The position numbers and the translations under genes were made by a program. This document shows, one piece after another, positions 28,187-37,963 of a DNA stretch of 61,401 bases. The stretch's first letter is position 1. Each line of letters begins with the position of its first letter. This DNA comes from Psychrobacter sp. Ps6 (GTDB taxonomy: Bacteria; Pseudomonadota; Gammaproteobacteria; Pseudomonadales; Moraxellaceae). Below the pieces are notes generated by a model. The model searched no databases and was not told the origin of the DNA. It saw only the letters and a program-made list of their open reading frames with translations. The stretch is from NCBI RefSeq assembly GCF_022129235.1, contig NZ_JADQAI010000005.1, forward strand, positions 1-61,401, given 5' to 3'.

Positions 28187-28966
28187 ATGAGTATCCGTAT
28201 TCACCCCATTAAAGCGTTTAATGATAATTATATTTGGACCTTAATTAATGAAAATAATAAGCAGGCGATCGTCATTGATCCAGGTCAAGCCCAGCCAGTT
28301 ATCGATTATCTAGAGACGCATGGACTAGAGCTAACCTCGATTTGGACCACGCATCATCATCATGATCATATTGGTGGTGTGGCAGAATTGCAGGAGTCGT
28401 ATCCAATGACTCATCTGGTTGCACATAGTGAGCATGGGGTTGATGAGGATCAAACCATCAAAGATGGCAGCACAGTGAGCGCATGGGGCTGCTCTGCACA
28501 AGTCTGGGATGTATCAGGACACACCGCCAGCCACATGGCTTATATCTTAGATATCGATGGGCAAAAACACTGCTTCTGCGGTGATACTCTATTTAGTGCA
28601 GGTTGTGGACGTGTTTTTACTGGTACGATCGAGCAGTTACATGATAGTTTTAAACGTCTAAATGAATTGCCTAATGAGACACTACTGTATCCTGCGCACG
28701 AGTATACGGCTAGTAACCTACGCTTTGGATTGTCTATCGAGCCTGACAACGAGGCAATGCAACAAGCACTAGCGCAAGCTGAGGCACAAACTGCACAAGG
28801 TGCGCCGACACTGCCAGTGACGCTAGAGCATGAGCGTGCGATAAACGTGTTTTTGCGAACCCAAGGGCCAAGTGTGATTGCAGGGGTTAAATCAAAAGTA
28901 ACTATCGACGATGAGAAATCTTTGGCAGTATTTGCAGCGTTACGCGAGCTGAAAAATAATTTTTAA
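28187..28966 (+). CDS. gloB: Hydroxyacylglutathione hydrolase (glyoxalase II)
   Basis: Metallo-beta-lactamase-fold enzyme that hydrolyses S-lactoylglutathione to lactate and glutathione, finishing methylglyoxal detoxification. The 259-residue protein has the binuclear metal motif TTHHHHDHIGG near residue 55, then SGHTASHMAY, CFCGDTLFSAGCGRVFTG, and YPAHEYTASNLRF, with the family's C-terminal helical domain (NVFLRTQ). AAGGA lies seven bases before ATG 28187. It is unusual in lying between yejA and yejB, in the same orientation, with gaps of 145 and 101 bases. It may have its own promoter. Confidence 0.97.
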   Translation: MSIRIHPIKAFNDNYIWTLINENNKQAIVIDPGQAQPVIDYLETHGLELTSIWTTHHHHDHIGGVAELQESYPMTHLVAHSEHGVDEDQTIKDGSTVSAWGCSAQVWDVSGHTASHMAYILDIDGQKHCFCGDTLFSAGCGRVFTGTIEQLHDSFKRLNELPNETLLYPAHEYTASNLRFGLSIEPDNEAMQQALAQAEAQTAQGAPTLPVTLEHERAINVFLRTQGPSVIAGVKSKVTIDDEKSLAVFAALRELKNNF

Positions 28967-29067
28967 TGCAAGTTTTTAATACATAGATGTGTTTGTGTAG
29001 ACCTTTAGCACGAAAGAATATACTGCTGTAGTCATCGCCCTCTCTCTTTATTTAGGAAGTCGCCATT

Positions 29068-30138
29068 ATGGGTCGTTATATCTTAAAAAGACTACTACTG
29101 ATATTACCGACACTATTTTTGATATTGCTTGCCAACTTTGTAATCGTACAAGCGGCACCAGGCGGACCTGTTGAGCAGCAGCTTGCCCTTATTGAGCAGG
29201 GCGCAAAAGATAACGCGCTTGGTGGTAATATTGGCGCGGGTAGTGCAGGTGGCAATGACAGCACTTATCAAGGAACGCGCGGTCTCTCTGAGGAAATGGT
29301 CGCTGCTATTAATGCCCAGTACGGCTTTGATAAATCGGCACCAGAACGATTTTGGCTCATGTTAAAAAATTACGCTCAGCTAGATTTCGGTGAGTCGTTT
29401 TTTAAAGGGCAATCGGTGACGGATCTGATTGTGGAGAAGCTACCAGTTTCGATATCACTTGGGCTTTGGAGTACGCTGCTCATTTATCTGATCGCCATTC
29501 CATTAGGGGTATATAAAGCGATGCATCATGGCTCAGGTATTGATAAATTCACTGCTATGCTGCTGGCTACCGGACATGCGATACCTGTGTTTGTGTTTGC
29601 AGTGATTTTATTGGTATTTTTTGCAGGTGGCACCTACTGGAATATTTTCCCGCTACAGGGACTAACGTCCGAAAATTTTGACCAGCTCAGCGCGCTTGGT
29701 AAGGTTAAAGATTATTTTTGGCACTTGGCACTACCGTTGCTCGCCAGTACCGTAGGTGGTTTTGCGGGCCTAACATACTTGACCAAATTTAGCTTTTTAG
29801 AAGAGCTAGGCAGGCAGTATGTATTGACCGCTCGCGCAAAGGGACTGGGTGAGCGTCAGGTGTTGTATGGTCATGTATTTCGCAATGCCATGTTAATTAT
29901 CATCGCAGGTATCCCAGCCGCTATCGTTGGTATCTTCTTTGCCGGTAACTTTTTGATTGAGATTATCTTTAAACTAGATGGTTTGGGATTGTTAGGTTTT
30001 GAGGCCATTCAGCAACGCGACTATCCAGTGATATTTGGCACGCTATTTATCTTTACCTTAGTGGGGCTGCTACTGCAATTAATCAGCGACTTAAGCTATC
30101 ACTTAATTGATCCCCGTATTGATTTTGAGGGGCGCTAA
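29068..30138 (+). CDS. yejB: ABC transporter permease YejB
   Basis: Inner membrane permease of 356 residues, of the DppB/OppB type. It starts MGRYILKRLLLILPTLF with the first membrane helix. A periplasmic loop with a Gly/Ser-rich stretch (about 50-75) precedes the main transmembrane domain. The EAA cytoplasmic loop, in the form YVLTARAKGLGERQVLYGHVFRNA, contacts the ATPase. The C-terminus (YHLIDPRIDFEGR) is typical of YejB. The stop codon overlaps the ATG of yejE (TAATG), which implies translational coupling. AGGAAG precedes the start. Confidence 0.95.
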   Translation: MGRYILKRLLLILPTLFLILLANFVIVQAAPGGPVEQQLALIEQGAKDNALGGNIGAGSAGGNDSTYQGTRGLSEEMVAAINAQYGFDKSAPERFWLMLKNYAQLDFGESFFKGQSVTDLIVEKLPVSISLGLWSTLLIYLIAIPLGVYKAMHHGSGIDKFTAMLLATGHAIPVFVFAVILLVFFAGGTYWNIFPLQGLTSENFDQLSALGKVKDYFWHLALPLLASTVGGFAGLTYLTKFSFLEELGRQYVLTARAKGLGERQVLYGHVFRNAMLIIIAGIPAAIVGIFFAGNFLIEIIFKLDGLGLLGFEAIQQRDYPVIFGTLFIFTLVGLLLQLISDLSYHLIDPRIDFEGR

Positions 30139-31250
30139 TGTCAAGTAATCAATCTTCATCAAAGAGCAGTCCTATTAATAGCGAACCAGATAAAGCGCCA
30201 ATGCTTGAGCAGCTATCTACCACAAAAAAGCAACGATTGAACCCTATATGGCAAGCCAGACTCAATCGCTTTCGCCAAAATCGTCTTGGGGTGATATCGC
30301 TGTTTGTTTTTGCGGTGATATTTGTCATTTGCATGGCGGCCAATGTCATCGCCAACGACAAGCCACTGATAGTGCAGTATCAAGGCGATTATTACTTTCC
30401 GGTATTAGAGGCCTATCCTGAAACAACGTTTGGTGGCGTGTTCGAAACCGAAACCAATTATAAAGACCCTGCAGTACAGTCACTGATTGATGAGCAAGGC
30501 TATTATGTGATGCCGCCTATTCCGTTTGCTGATCAGACACCAAATGTCGAGCTTGGTCTACCTTATCCAGCGGCTCCAAACGCTCAGAACTGGCTTGGTA
30601 CTGATGATATGGGTCGCGATGTGCTCGCAAGGATACTTTATGGTATGCGCGTCTCATTGCTGTTTGGTCTGGCGCTGACGCTCGCTGGTGCTCTCATCGG
30701 GATTATTGTCGGTGCAATACAAGGTTATTACGGCGGCTGGGTAGATCTGGCTGGGCAGCGCTTTATGGAAGTATGGGGCGGCATGCCTCAGCTGTTTATG
30801 ATTATTATTTTGGTCAGTCTGTTTAGTCCCAGTATTACTATGTTATTTGCTATGATGCTGTTATTCGGCTGGATGGGTCTGGTCGGTTTGGTAAGAGCAG
30901 AATTCTTACGTGCCCGTAATTTTGACTATGTGCGTGCCGCGCGTAATCTTGGTGTTTCGGACAGCCAGATTATGCTCAGGCATATTTTACCCAATGCATT
31001 GGCCTCAAGCTTGTCGCAGCTACCGTTTATCTTAACGGCCAATATCATTGCGTTGACCGCGCTGGATTTTTTGGGATATGGGTTGCCGCCTGGCTCACCG
31101 TCTTTAGGTGAGCTGATGGTACAAGGAAAAAATAACCTTGATGCCCCTTGGCTGGCCTTGTCAGGATTCTTTAGTTTGACCTTTATTTTGTCATTGCTCA
31201 TCTTCGTCGGCGAAGCACTGCGTGATGCGTTTGATCCGAGGCGCTCTTGA
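30138..31250 (+). CDS. yejE: ABC transporter permease YejE
   Basis: Second permease of the importer, 370 residues. A polar N-terminal tail of about 45 residues leads to a first membrane helix (LGVISLFVFAVIFVICMAAN). The YejE-specific periplasmic segment comes next (YYFPVLEAYPETTFGG and AQNWLGTDDMGRDVLARILYG). The core helices carry the EAA loop VRAARNLGVSDSQIMLRHILPNA. The C-terminus GEALRDAFDPRRS is diagnostic. It overlaps yejB by the shared TAATG, and the next ATG begins one base after its stop codon. Confidence 0.96.
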   Translation: MSSNQSSSKSSPINSEPDKAPMLEQLSTTKKQRLNPIWQARLNRFRQNRLGVISLFVFAVIFVICMAANVIANDKPLIVQYQGDYYFPVLEAYPETTFGGVFETETNYKDPAVQSLIDEQGYYVMPPIPFADQTPNVELGLPYPAAPNAQNWLGTDDMGRDVLARILYGMRVSLLFGLALTLAGALIGIIVGAIQGYYGGWVDLAGQRFMEVWGGMPQLFMIIILVSLFSPSITMLFAMMLLFGWMGLVGLVRAEFLRARNFDYVRAARNLGVSDSQIMLRHILPNALASSLSQLPFILTANIIALTALDFLGYGLPPGSPSLGELMVQGKNNLDAPWLALSGFFSLTFILSLLIFVGEALRDAFDPRRS

Positions 31251-31251
31251 T

Positions 31252-32934
31252 ATGACCGAAAATATTATGGCTACCGAGCAATACAACGCGCCAAATGAAA
31301 GTCTTAATCGCGCGCAAAACAAGCTCATGCTGACAGTAGATAGCCTAAGTATTACAACTGCTACAGGCATCCAGCTGGTTGATGCGCTGTCTTATGAGCT
31401 AAGACAAAGGCAAACTTTGGCTATCGTTGGTGAGTCAGGATCTGGCAAATCGATTGCCAGTCTTGCGTTACTAGGTCTGCTACCAGAGAGTTTGACGATT
31501 AGGGGTGAGGTTCAGTTAGCAAGCGCAGCAGGCATGTCTCAACTACCGATAGCCAATGACAAATCGCGTAATGCCGCATTACGTGCTATTCGTGGGCAGC
31601 GGATCGGTATGGTGTTTCAAGAGCCGATGACAGCGCTGAATCCGCTACATACGGTCGCTAAACAAATTGCTGAGTCGCTGCGTTTAAGCGGCGTACCCAA
31701 AAAGCAATGGCGAGACACCAGCATTGCCTTGCTAAATGATGTCAATATCACCGATCCTGCTGACAAGTTGAATCGTTATCCACATGAGTTATCAGGTGGT
31801 CAGCGTCAGCGAGTAATGATTGCGATGGCATTGGCTCAGCAGCCTGATATCTTGATCGCTGATGAACCGACGACTGCACTTGATGTGACATTACAGCATG
31901 AGATTTTAGCGCTACTGAATGAACTCAAACACCAGCATAATATGGCGATGATATTAATCAGCCACGATCTCAATCTGGTTAGGCGTTATAGTGATGAGAT
32001 CATCGTGATGCGCCAAGGCCAGACGATTGAGCAGGGTCAAACGTCGGCGGTATTTAATCAGCCTAAAGCCGACTATACGCGTACCCTTATCAAGCAAGAC
32101 TTTGGCCAAGCGTTAGTTATAGCAGACGATAACGTAGATAAACAATCAAGCGTACTAGAAGTGAGTAATCTTAAAGTGCAATTCCCAATTGAAAAAAGCC
32201 TATTTGGGGGCACCAAGCGCTGGTTCGATGCGCTCAAAGATGTCGATATGACACTGCAAAAAGGACAGGCACTGGGTATCGTCGGTGAGTCTGGCTCTGG
32301 AAAAACCACCATTGCATTGGCACTTAGTCAATTGCTAAGCAATCAAGCACTTGTGAGTGGACAGATAGTGGTCAACGGGCAAGACATCTCGGCATTATCC
32401 AAAAAAGCGCTACGTAACTTTCGCTCGCAGATCCAAATGGTATTTCAAGATCCATTTGCCAGTATTAACCCTCGTATGACAGTCATGCAAATCGTGGAAG
32501 AAGGATTGTTGGTACAAGGCGTGAATAAGGCTGCTCGTCAGCAGGCGGTGATGGAGAGTTTGGCTACCGTCCATTTGCCTTTAGCATTCGCGCAGCGTTA
32601 TCCGCATGAGCTGTCCGGCGGTCAACGTCAACGTGTGGCATTGGCGCGTGCACTCATTATGAAGCCGAGCTTACTCATATTGGATGAGCCTACCTCTGCG
32701 CTCGATAGCACCACGCAGGTGACGGTTGTTAGTTTATTACGTGAAATACAACAAAAGCTGCAAATAAGTTATGTCTTTATCAGTCATGATCTCAAAGTAG
32801 TACGCGCACTATGTCAGCATATTATGGTACTAAAACAAGGCGCTTGCGTGGAGTCTGGGCGTACCGAAGATATCTTTAGTCGCCCTCAGCATCCCTATGC
32901 CAAGCAGTTATTAAAGGCGAGCAGTACACAATAA
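31252..32934 (+). CDS. yejF: ABC transporter ATP-binding protein YejF (two ATPase domains)
   Basis: Cytoplasmic ATPase of 560 residues with two fused nucleotide-binding domains, as usual for YejF. Domain 1 has Walker A GESGSGKSIASLALLGL, signature LSGGQRQRVMIAMALAQ and Walker B LIADEPTTALD. Domain 2 has GESGSGKTTIALAL, LSGGQRQRVALARAL and LILDEPTSALD. Each carries the oligopeptide-type extension after the switch histidine (QPKADYTRTL, RPQHPYAKQLL). I take ATG 31252, one base after the yejE stop, over an ATG 30 bases upstream inside yejE. The gene ends the operon; no clear terminator follows. Confidence 0.96.
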   Translation: MTENIMATEQYNAPNESLNRAQNKLMLTVDSLSITTATGIQLVDALSYELRQRQTLAIVGESGSGKSIASLALLGLLPESLTIRGEVQLASAAGMSQLPIANDKSRNAALRAIRGQRIGMVFQEPMTALNPLHTVAKQIAESLRLSGVPKKQWRDTSIALLNDVNITDPADKLNRYPHELSGGQRQRVMIAMALAQQPDILIADEPTTALDVTLQHEILALLNELKHQHNMAMILISHDLNLVRRYSDEIIVMRQGQTIEQGQTSAVFNQPKADYTRTLIKQDFGQALVIADDNVDKQSSVLEVSNLKVQFPIEKSLFGGTKRWFDALKDVDMTLQKGQALGIVGESGSGKTTIALALSQLLSNQALVSGQIVVNGQDISALSKKALRNFRSQIQMVFQDPFASINPRMTVMQIVEEGLLVQGVNKAARQQAVMESLATVHLPLAFAQRYPHELSGGQRQRVALARALIMKPSLLILDEPTSALDSTTQVTVVSLLREIQQKLQISYVFISHDLKVVRALCQHIMVLKQGACVESGRTEDIFSRPQHPYAKQLLKASSTQ

Positions 32935-33117
32935 TAGCGACATACCAAAAAAGGCAGTGGTACAATCATGCTAGACAGTGGTTTGCTTTATTCAAACATC
33001 TTTGCTGTACATATACTTATCTACTTTGCTATTGGCAAACGCTCATTAGCCTTTATCAACTGACTAGAATTATTGTTATCGCGGTTAAAATCATCATTGA
33101 AAAGGATTTTTGTACCC

Positions 33118-34422
33118 ATGAAAAAACAAAACAGTATTACTAAATTAGTAAAGAACAACAGCTTGCAGCATGCTGGTTATTTGGCAGTGGCTAAGACACG
33201 CGCTAAAGTACTCAAAGCAGTCTCTTACGTGATACCTATCAGAAGACCGATGTTATTTGTAGGTGAGTCCGCTTGCAATGAGCTATGCGACATGCTCATC
33301 AACGAAGGTAATACCAATGTCTTTATTGTCACTGATGCGGTACTAAACAAACTCGGTATCCCTGCAAAAGTCACTGATTATCTAGATGCAAAAAACATCA
33401 GCTATCATGTCTATGATGGCATTACACCAGACCCTACTTTTAACGTAGTCGAAGAAGGACTGCGCCAATCTATAGCAGCAAATTGCGACTCTATTATTGC
33501 CATTGGCGGTGGCTCAGTGATCGATGCTGCCAAAATGATCGCTATGTCTCAAGGCAATAAATGCAAGCCTCAGCAACTGATCGGTATCCTTAAAGCAAGA
33601 AAGCCATCGGCGCCATTATATTGCGTGCCTACAACAGCCGGTACTGGCTCAGAGGCAACCCTTGGTGCAGTGATATCTGATGATAAAACACACCAAAAAG
33701 CATTGTCTATTGATCCAAGAATGGTGCCGCTCGCCGCAGCGATTGATCCCGTTATTATGAAAGGTATGCCAGCACATATCACCGCTGATACGGGAATTGA
33801 CGTGTTGACCCATGCATTAGAAGCCTGGATGAGTGCCAATGCCAGTGTGGAGACGGATTACTATGCGGCCTCTGCCGTCAAATCGGTCATGCATTACCTG
33901 CCGCTAGCTTACAAAGACGGCGGCAATCTAAAAGCAAGAGAAGAGATGGGAATTGCCGCTCATTATGGTGGTATCGCCTTTAACAAAGCAGGCTTGGGTT
34001 ATGTGCATGCTATTGCTCACCAATTAGGTGCCTACTATAGCATTCCTCATGGTCGTGCTAATGCGATCGTGTTGCCTTATGTGCTTGATGTTAATCGTAA
34101 AGCAAGCAAGCAGAGACTGGCCGCACTGGCAAAAAGAACGGGTATGGTAGCAGACGGCCAAGCTGGTCATGGCGATAAAGAAATAGCAAATCATCTCATT
34201 GAACAAGTCAGAGCGCTTATTGCAGATCTAAATATTGATCCGACCGTTAGCGGTATGCAGGCCAGTGACTTTGATGATATTGCAAAAGCAGCAGCGAAAG
34301 AAGTCAGTGATACTTATGCCGTACCAACCTATCTCTCAGCAGCTGAAATTAAGGAAATCTTAACAAAAATTAAGCAAGTAAGTGATGAGTGCGCTGATAA
34401 AGACACTCAGAAAGCATCATAA
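33118..34422 (+). CDS. Iron-containing alcohol dehydrogenase
   Basis: Group III metal-dependent NAD(P) alcohol dehydrogenase, 434 residues. The nucleotide-binding GGGSVIDAAKMIA and the PTTAGTGSEAT segment are present. The iron ligands can be placed in the conserved DVLTHALEAW region and in YVHAIAHQLGAYYSIPHGRANA, which supplies two histidines. A basic N-terminal stretch of about 40 residues precedes the domain. ATG 33118 has AAAGGA upstream; the frame stays open to 33073, but there is no ribosome binding site there. The alcohol or aldehyde substrate is unknown. It is monocistronic. Confidence 0.93.
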   Translation: MKKQNSITKLVKNNSLQHAGYLAVAKTRAKVLKAVSYVIPIRRPMLFVGESACNELCDMLINEGNTNVFIVTDAVLNKLGIPAKVTDYLDAKNISYHVYDGITPDPTFNVVEEGLRQSIAANCDSIIAIGGGSVIDAAKMIAMSQGNKCKPQQLIGILKARKPSAPLYCVPTTAGTGSEATLGAVISDDKTHQKALSIDPRMVPLAAAIDPVIMKGMPAHITADTGIDVLTHALEAWMSANASVETDYYAASAVKSVMHYLPLAYKDGGNLKAREEMGIAAHYGGIAFNKAGLGYVHAIAHQLGAYYSIPHGRANAIVLPYVLDVNRKASKQRLAALAKRTGMVADGQAGHGDKEIANHLIEQVRALIADLNIDPTVSGMQASDFDDIAKAAAKEVSDTYAVPTYLSAAEIKEILTKIKQVSDECADKDTQKAS

Positions 34423-34455
34423 CTTTTTGCTTGTACTGACAGACTTATGATAGAC

Positions 34456-34492
34456 AAAAAAGCCTATAACTCTTTTGAGGATAGGCTTTTTT
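34456..34492 (+). terminator. Terminator of the alcohol dehydrogenase gene
   Basis: AAAAAAGCCTAT and ATAGGCTTTTTT form a perfect 12-base inverted repeat with a 13-base loop. Confidence 0.92.
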
Positions 34493-34717
34493 AACGCGTT
34501 TAAAAAAATATAAGATCTTGAAATAAAATGGTTTATCTCTATATATTAACTATACTAAAGCCTTTGTCATAATCAAACCATCGTTTAATTTATCTTGTGC
34601 TACGACTTAATTAATAAAAAATAACTTAATAAATTGTAAATATATAACAATACAGGAATGTTGTAGTGATACATAAGCGTTACGATGGTTAAATGATATT
34701 ACGTTTGGGAGATTTTT

Positions 34718-35932
34718 ATGAATCGCACATTATCGTCTAAAGTTATGGGACTGGTTATCGTAGCGAGTAGTGCCCTTTATGTAGGCTGCGCGTCTACCGA
34801 CAATAGCACTACTGTAAAAAATGCAGATGCTGCTAATCCCTATGCACCGACAACCCCAGGACTGGCAGTTGCTACAGTGGCTGGCGGGTGTTTTTGGTGT
34901 GTCGAAGCAGGTTACGAGAAAATCCCAGGCGTCGTAGAAGTGGTGTCTGGCTATACGGGTGGCAATACCGAAAACCCAACCTACAAAGAAGTGTCGGCAG
35001 GTGGTACGGGTCATACGGAAGCGGCGCAAGTGTATTATGATCCTACGAAAATTACTTACAATGGTATCGTACAAGCATTATGGAGAATCGCTGACCCCAC
35101 TGATGATCAAGGACAATATGTCGATCGTGGCACACAGTATCGTCCAGCTATTTTTTATAACAATGCGCAAGAAAAGAAAATAGCAGAAGCTGCCAAGCAA
35201 TCATTACAAGACTCTGGGGTATATGACAAACCAGTCGTAATTGAGATTGTTCCTGCCGGCAAGTTCTATCCTGCCGAAGAGTATCATCAGGATTATTATA
35301 AAAAGAATCCGATACGTTATAAGGCTTACACATTTAATTCTGGCCGCTATCAGTTTATAGAAAGTGTGTACGGCAAAGACTATGAGCTTGATTTTAGTCA
35401 GTTCAAGCCGACTGCAGATAGTGCACAGCCAGTTACATCCAGTCAAACGCCAAACAGTAAAGCAAGTACAGGGTTTAACCCAGATACCTTTGTCAAACCA
35501 TCGCAGGATGAACTAAAAAAATCGCTTACTGATATCCAGTATAAAGTCACTCAAAAAGATGGTACCGAGCGCGCCTTTAATAATGAGTATTGGGATAATA
35601 AAGCGCCTGGATTGTATGTAGACGTCGTATCTGGTGAGCCACTATTTTCTTCTCGTGATAAATACAAGTCTGGCACGGGTTGGCCGAGCTTCACTCGTCC
35701 ATTGAACACGAATATGGTGGTAGAAAAAGCAGATCGCGGTATCTTTGGGACACGTACTGAGATTCGTAGTCGTTACGCAGACTCACATGTGGGCCATGTA
35801 TTTGATGACGGTCCAGCACCAACAGGTAAGCGCTATTGCATGAACTCAGCGGCATTGCGCTTTATTCCACTTGCACAGATGGAAGCTGCTGGTTACGGTC
35901 AATGGATAGATGAGGTCAAACCAGTGAGCTAG
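34718..35932 (+). CDS. msrAB: Fused methionine sulfoxide reductase A/B, exported
   Basis: Repairs both epimers of oxidised methionine, here outside the cytoplasm. The 404-residue chain has an N-terminal export signal ending ALYVGCAS. The MsrA domain (about 48-205) has the catalytic cysteine in [18 protein letters not shown] 50-residue linker follows, and the MsrB domain (about 255-400) has the resolving/catalytic region [13 protein letters not shown]. The zinc-binding CxxC pairs of many MsrB proteins are absent (SGEPLFSS at one expected site). The putative lipobox has Tyr at -3, so lipidation is uncertain; a cleaved or anchored signal is also possible. AGAT/GGGAG upstream supports ATG 34718. 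Confidence 0.95.
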   Translation: MNRTLSSKVMGLVIVASSALYVGCASTDNSTTVKNADAANPYAPTTPGLAVATVAGGCFWCVEAGYEKIPGVVEVVSGYTGGNTENPTYKEVSAGGTGHTEAAQVYYDPTKITYNGIVQALWRIADPTDDQGQYVDRGTQYRPAIFYNNAQEKKIAEAAKQSLQDSGVYDKPVVIEIVPAGKFYPAEEYHQDYYKKNPIRYKAYTFNSGRYQFIESVYGKDYELDFSQFKPTADSAQPVTSSQTPNSKASTGFNPDTFVKPSQDELKKSLTDIQYKVTQKDGTERAFNNEYWDNKAPGLYVDVVSGEPLFSSRDKYKSGTGWPSFTRPLNTNMVVEKADRGIFGTRTEIRSRYADSHVGHVFDDGPAPTGKRYCMNSAALRFIPLAQMEAAGYGQWIDEVKPVS

Positions 35933-35972
35933 CATTGATTTGCTAAAACTTGAAATATTACTTTATATAGTT

Positions 35973-36004
35973 AAAAAAAAGGACGCATATAATGCGTCCT
36001 TTTT
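35973..36004. terminator. Bidirectional terminator between msrAB and folE
   Basis: GGACGCAT and ATGCGTCC pair around a three-base loop, flanked by A8 on the left and T5 on the right. It can therefore end both convergent genes. Confidence 0.92.
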
Positions 36005-36043
36005 GTTTGGTTTTTATTTAACATAGCCTAAGCCATTAACAGT

Positions 36044-36640
36044 TTAAAACGCTGGTTGGCGCTTAGGGACGGCACCCAAAAATTCATTCCGAGCTTGATT
36101 ATTATGCTGATACTCACCAAGCATCGCGGTACTACGCGTGGTTGAGTGCTGTTTGCTGACACCGCGCATCATCATACACATGTGCGAGGCATCCATGACT
36201 ACTGCTACACCGCGACAGCCGGTAACATCCATGATGGTTTGTGCAATCTGCTCACTCAGGTTTTCTTGTATTTGCAGACGACGGGCAAACATATCGACAA
36301 TGCGGGCAAACTTCGACAGTCCCAGTACTTGACCATCAGGCAGGTAGCCAATATGAGCGACACCATGGAACGGTAGCATATGATGCTCGCACAGTGAATA
36401 AAACTCAATGTTCTGTACCAGTACTAGCTCACGATTGGCTGATGGAAAGACAGCATCATTGACCACTTCTTCAATGCTTTGATGATAGCCTTTGGTCAGG
36501 TGAGCGAAAGCCTTTGCCGCACGTACAGGCGTGTCTAATAAACCAGGACGATCTAAGTCTTCGCCAGTCGAACCAATCAGTTGGCGATAGGATTCGGTAC
36601 TTTCTTTATAATCTGGGGTTATTATTGGGGTGTTACTCAT
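36044..36640 (-). CDS. folE: GTP cyclohydrolase I
   Basis: Opens the GTP ring to make dihydroneopterin triphosphate, the first step to folate. The zinc and catalytic residues appear in [20 protein letters not shown], with Cys and His ligands, and in [29 protein letters not shown] and [19 protein letters not shown] are other family blocks. The protein has 198 residues from ATG 36640. An ATG at 36655 adds five residues and cannot be excluded; neither start has an ideal ribosome binding site. It is convergent with msrAB and divergent from fabI, across a gap of about 380 bases. Confidence 0.97.
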   Translation of the reverse strand: MSNTPIITPDYKESTESYRQLIGSTGEDLDRPGLLDTPVRAAKAFAHLTKGYHQSIEEVVNDAVFPSANRELVLVQNIEFYSLCEHHMLPFHGVAHIGYLPDGQVLGLSKFARIVDMFARRLQIQENLSEQIAQTIMDVTGCRGVAVVMDASHMCMMMRGVSKQHSTTRSTAMLGEYQHNNQARNEFLGAVPKRQPAF

Positions 36641-37024
36641 AAGTTTGGCAGCCATCCAAAATGTGGGTGTAGCTTAACGTTGAATCCTATCATGTCAGGA
36701 TTCTTATAAAATTGTGCAAGCTGGGAAGGGCTGTGATTATACTCGAAATCTGCTGAACTTCATACTGCTGTGGTGAGTAGTTCAGAGTTTAGTCATTATA
36801 GGACTGTTATAGATACAATTAGAACGGTGACAATGATGATATTTCATTAGTATTATTGCGACACTAATGATAGTAACCAAGTACAGTTTACGACTGTTTA
36901 CTTAAACTAATTCGTGTATAATAAGTCATCTTTTGATTTGCATCATTTCATGACGCGTCACTTTCTAATTACTCTAAATAAACCTATATTCTAAATCATC
37001 TCGATTGATTCAAAAGGAAATCTT
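36641..37024. other. Divergent intergenic region folE / fabI
   Basis: About 380 bases without a gene. It holds an 8-base inverted repeat TCATTAGT/ACTAATGA (36844-36870) and a TATAAT at 36917-36922 on the plus strand, a probable -10 of fabI with no good -35. Confidence 0.5.
36917..36922 (+). promoter_or_regulatory. Probable -10 element of fabI
   Basis: A perfect TATAAT lies about 100 bases before the fabI start. The matching -35 is poor, which would suit an activator-dependent promoter. Confidence 0.4.
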
Positions 37025-37834
37025 ATGCTATTGCAAGGACAACGATTTGTCGTAACTGGCATCGCAAGTAAACTCTCTATCGCTTGGGCTATCGCAGAAG
37101 CACTGCATCGTGAAGGTGCCTCACTGATCTTGACTTATCCGAACGATAAAATCAAAAAGCGTGTGGACATGGCTGCCGAACAGTTCGAAGCGGATTTGGT
37201 ACTAGAATGTGATGTCGCCTCTGATGAGTCTATTGCTGCTTGTTTTGAGCAAGTAACCGCCCATTGGGGTGATGGTATTGATGGTGTGGTACACGCCATT
37301 GGTTTTGCACCGATGGATCAGCTAGATGGTGACTTTGTGAATGCCACCACGCGTGAAGGCAGCCACATCGCGCACGATATCTCTAGCTACAGCTTCGTTG
37401 CATTGGCAAAAGCCGCTCGTGAGTTGCTGGCAATGCGTCATGGTTCTATGCTGACTTTGACTTATGAAGGCAGTATCTCAGTATTGCCAAACTACAATGT
37501 CATGGGTATGGCAAAAGCCAGTCTTGAAGCCAGCGTGCGCTACTTAGCGACTTCTATGGGCGGCGAAGGTATTCGTGTCAATGCGATCTCAGCAGGTCCA
37601 ATTCGCACGCTAGCTGCTAGTGGCATTAAATCATTCCGCAAAATGCTCGATATCAGCGAAAAAATCGCGCCACTACAACGTAATGTCAATCAGATGGAAG
37701 TAGGCAACGCAGCACTATTCCTATTATCTCCGTGGGCATCTGGTATCACGGGTGAGATTATGTTTGTTGATGCAGGCTTTAATACCGTCGCTATCAGTGA
37801 GCAGTTGATGATGCTTGATGAGCCAGCGCAATAA
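37025..37834 (+). CDS. fabI: Enoyl-[acyl-carrier-protein] reductase (NADH)
   Basis: Short-chain dehydrogenase that completes each round of fatty acid elongation and is the target of triclosan-type inhibitors. The 269-residue chain begins [22 protein letters not shown], with the FabI-type nucleotide loop. VHAIGFAP is conserved. The catalytic pair lies in [24 protein letters not shown] (second Tyr and Lys, YxxMGxAK). [21 protein letters not shown] is the substrate loop. AAAGGAA precedes ATG 37025. It is transcribed alone and ends in a strong terminator. Confidence 0.97.
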   Translation: MLLQGQRFVVTGIASKLSIAWAIAEALHREGASLILTYPNDKIKKRVDMAAEQFEADLVLECDVASDESIAACFEQVTAHWGDGIDGVVHAIGFAPMDQLDGDFVNATTREGSHIAHDISSYSFVALAKAARELLAMRHGSMLTLTYEGSISVLPNYNVMGMAKASLEASVRYLATSMGGEGIRVNAISAGPIRTLAASGIKSFRKMLDISEKIAPLQRNVNQMEVGNAALFLLSPWASGITGEIMFVDAGFNTVAISEQLMMLDEPAQ

Positions 37835-37888
37835 TCATTTAACTATCTTTTGCGTTGATGGTCATTATGAATGATTTGCTCAACTATT

Positions 37889-37916
37889 GAAAAGGCAGCC
37901 AATTGGCTGCCTTTTC
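37889..37916 (+). terminator. Terminator of fabI
   Basis: AAAAGGCAGCC and GGCTGCCTTTT pair perfectly around AATT. Confidence 0.92.
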
Positions 37917-37963
37917 TCGTGATACTATGAGTCTTTTTGTCAATGTGCCTTTAGGTGACCAAT

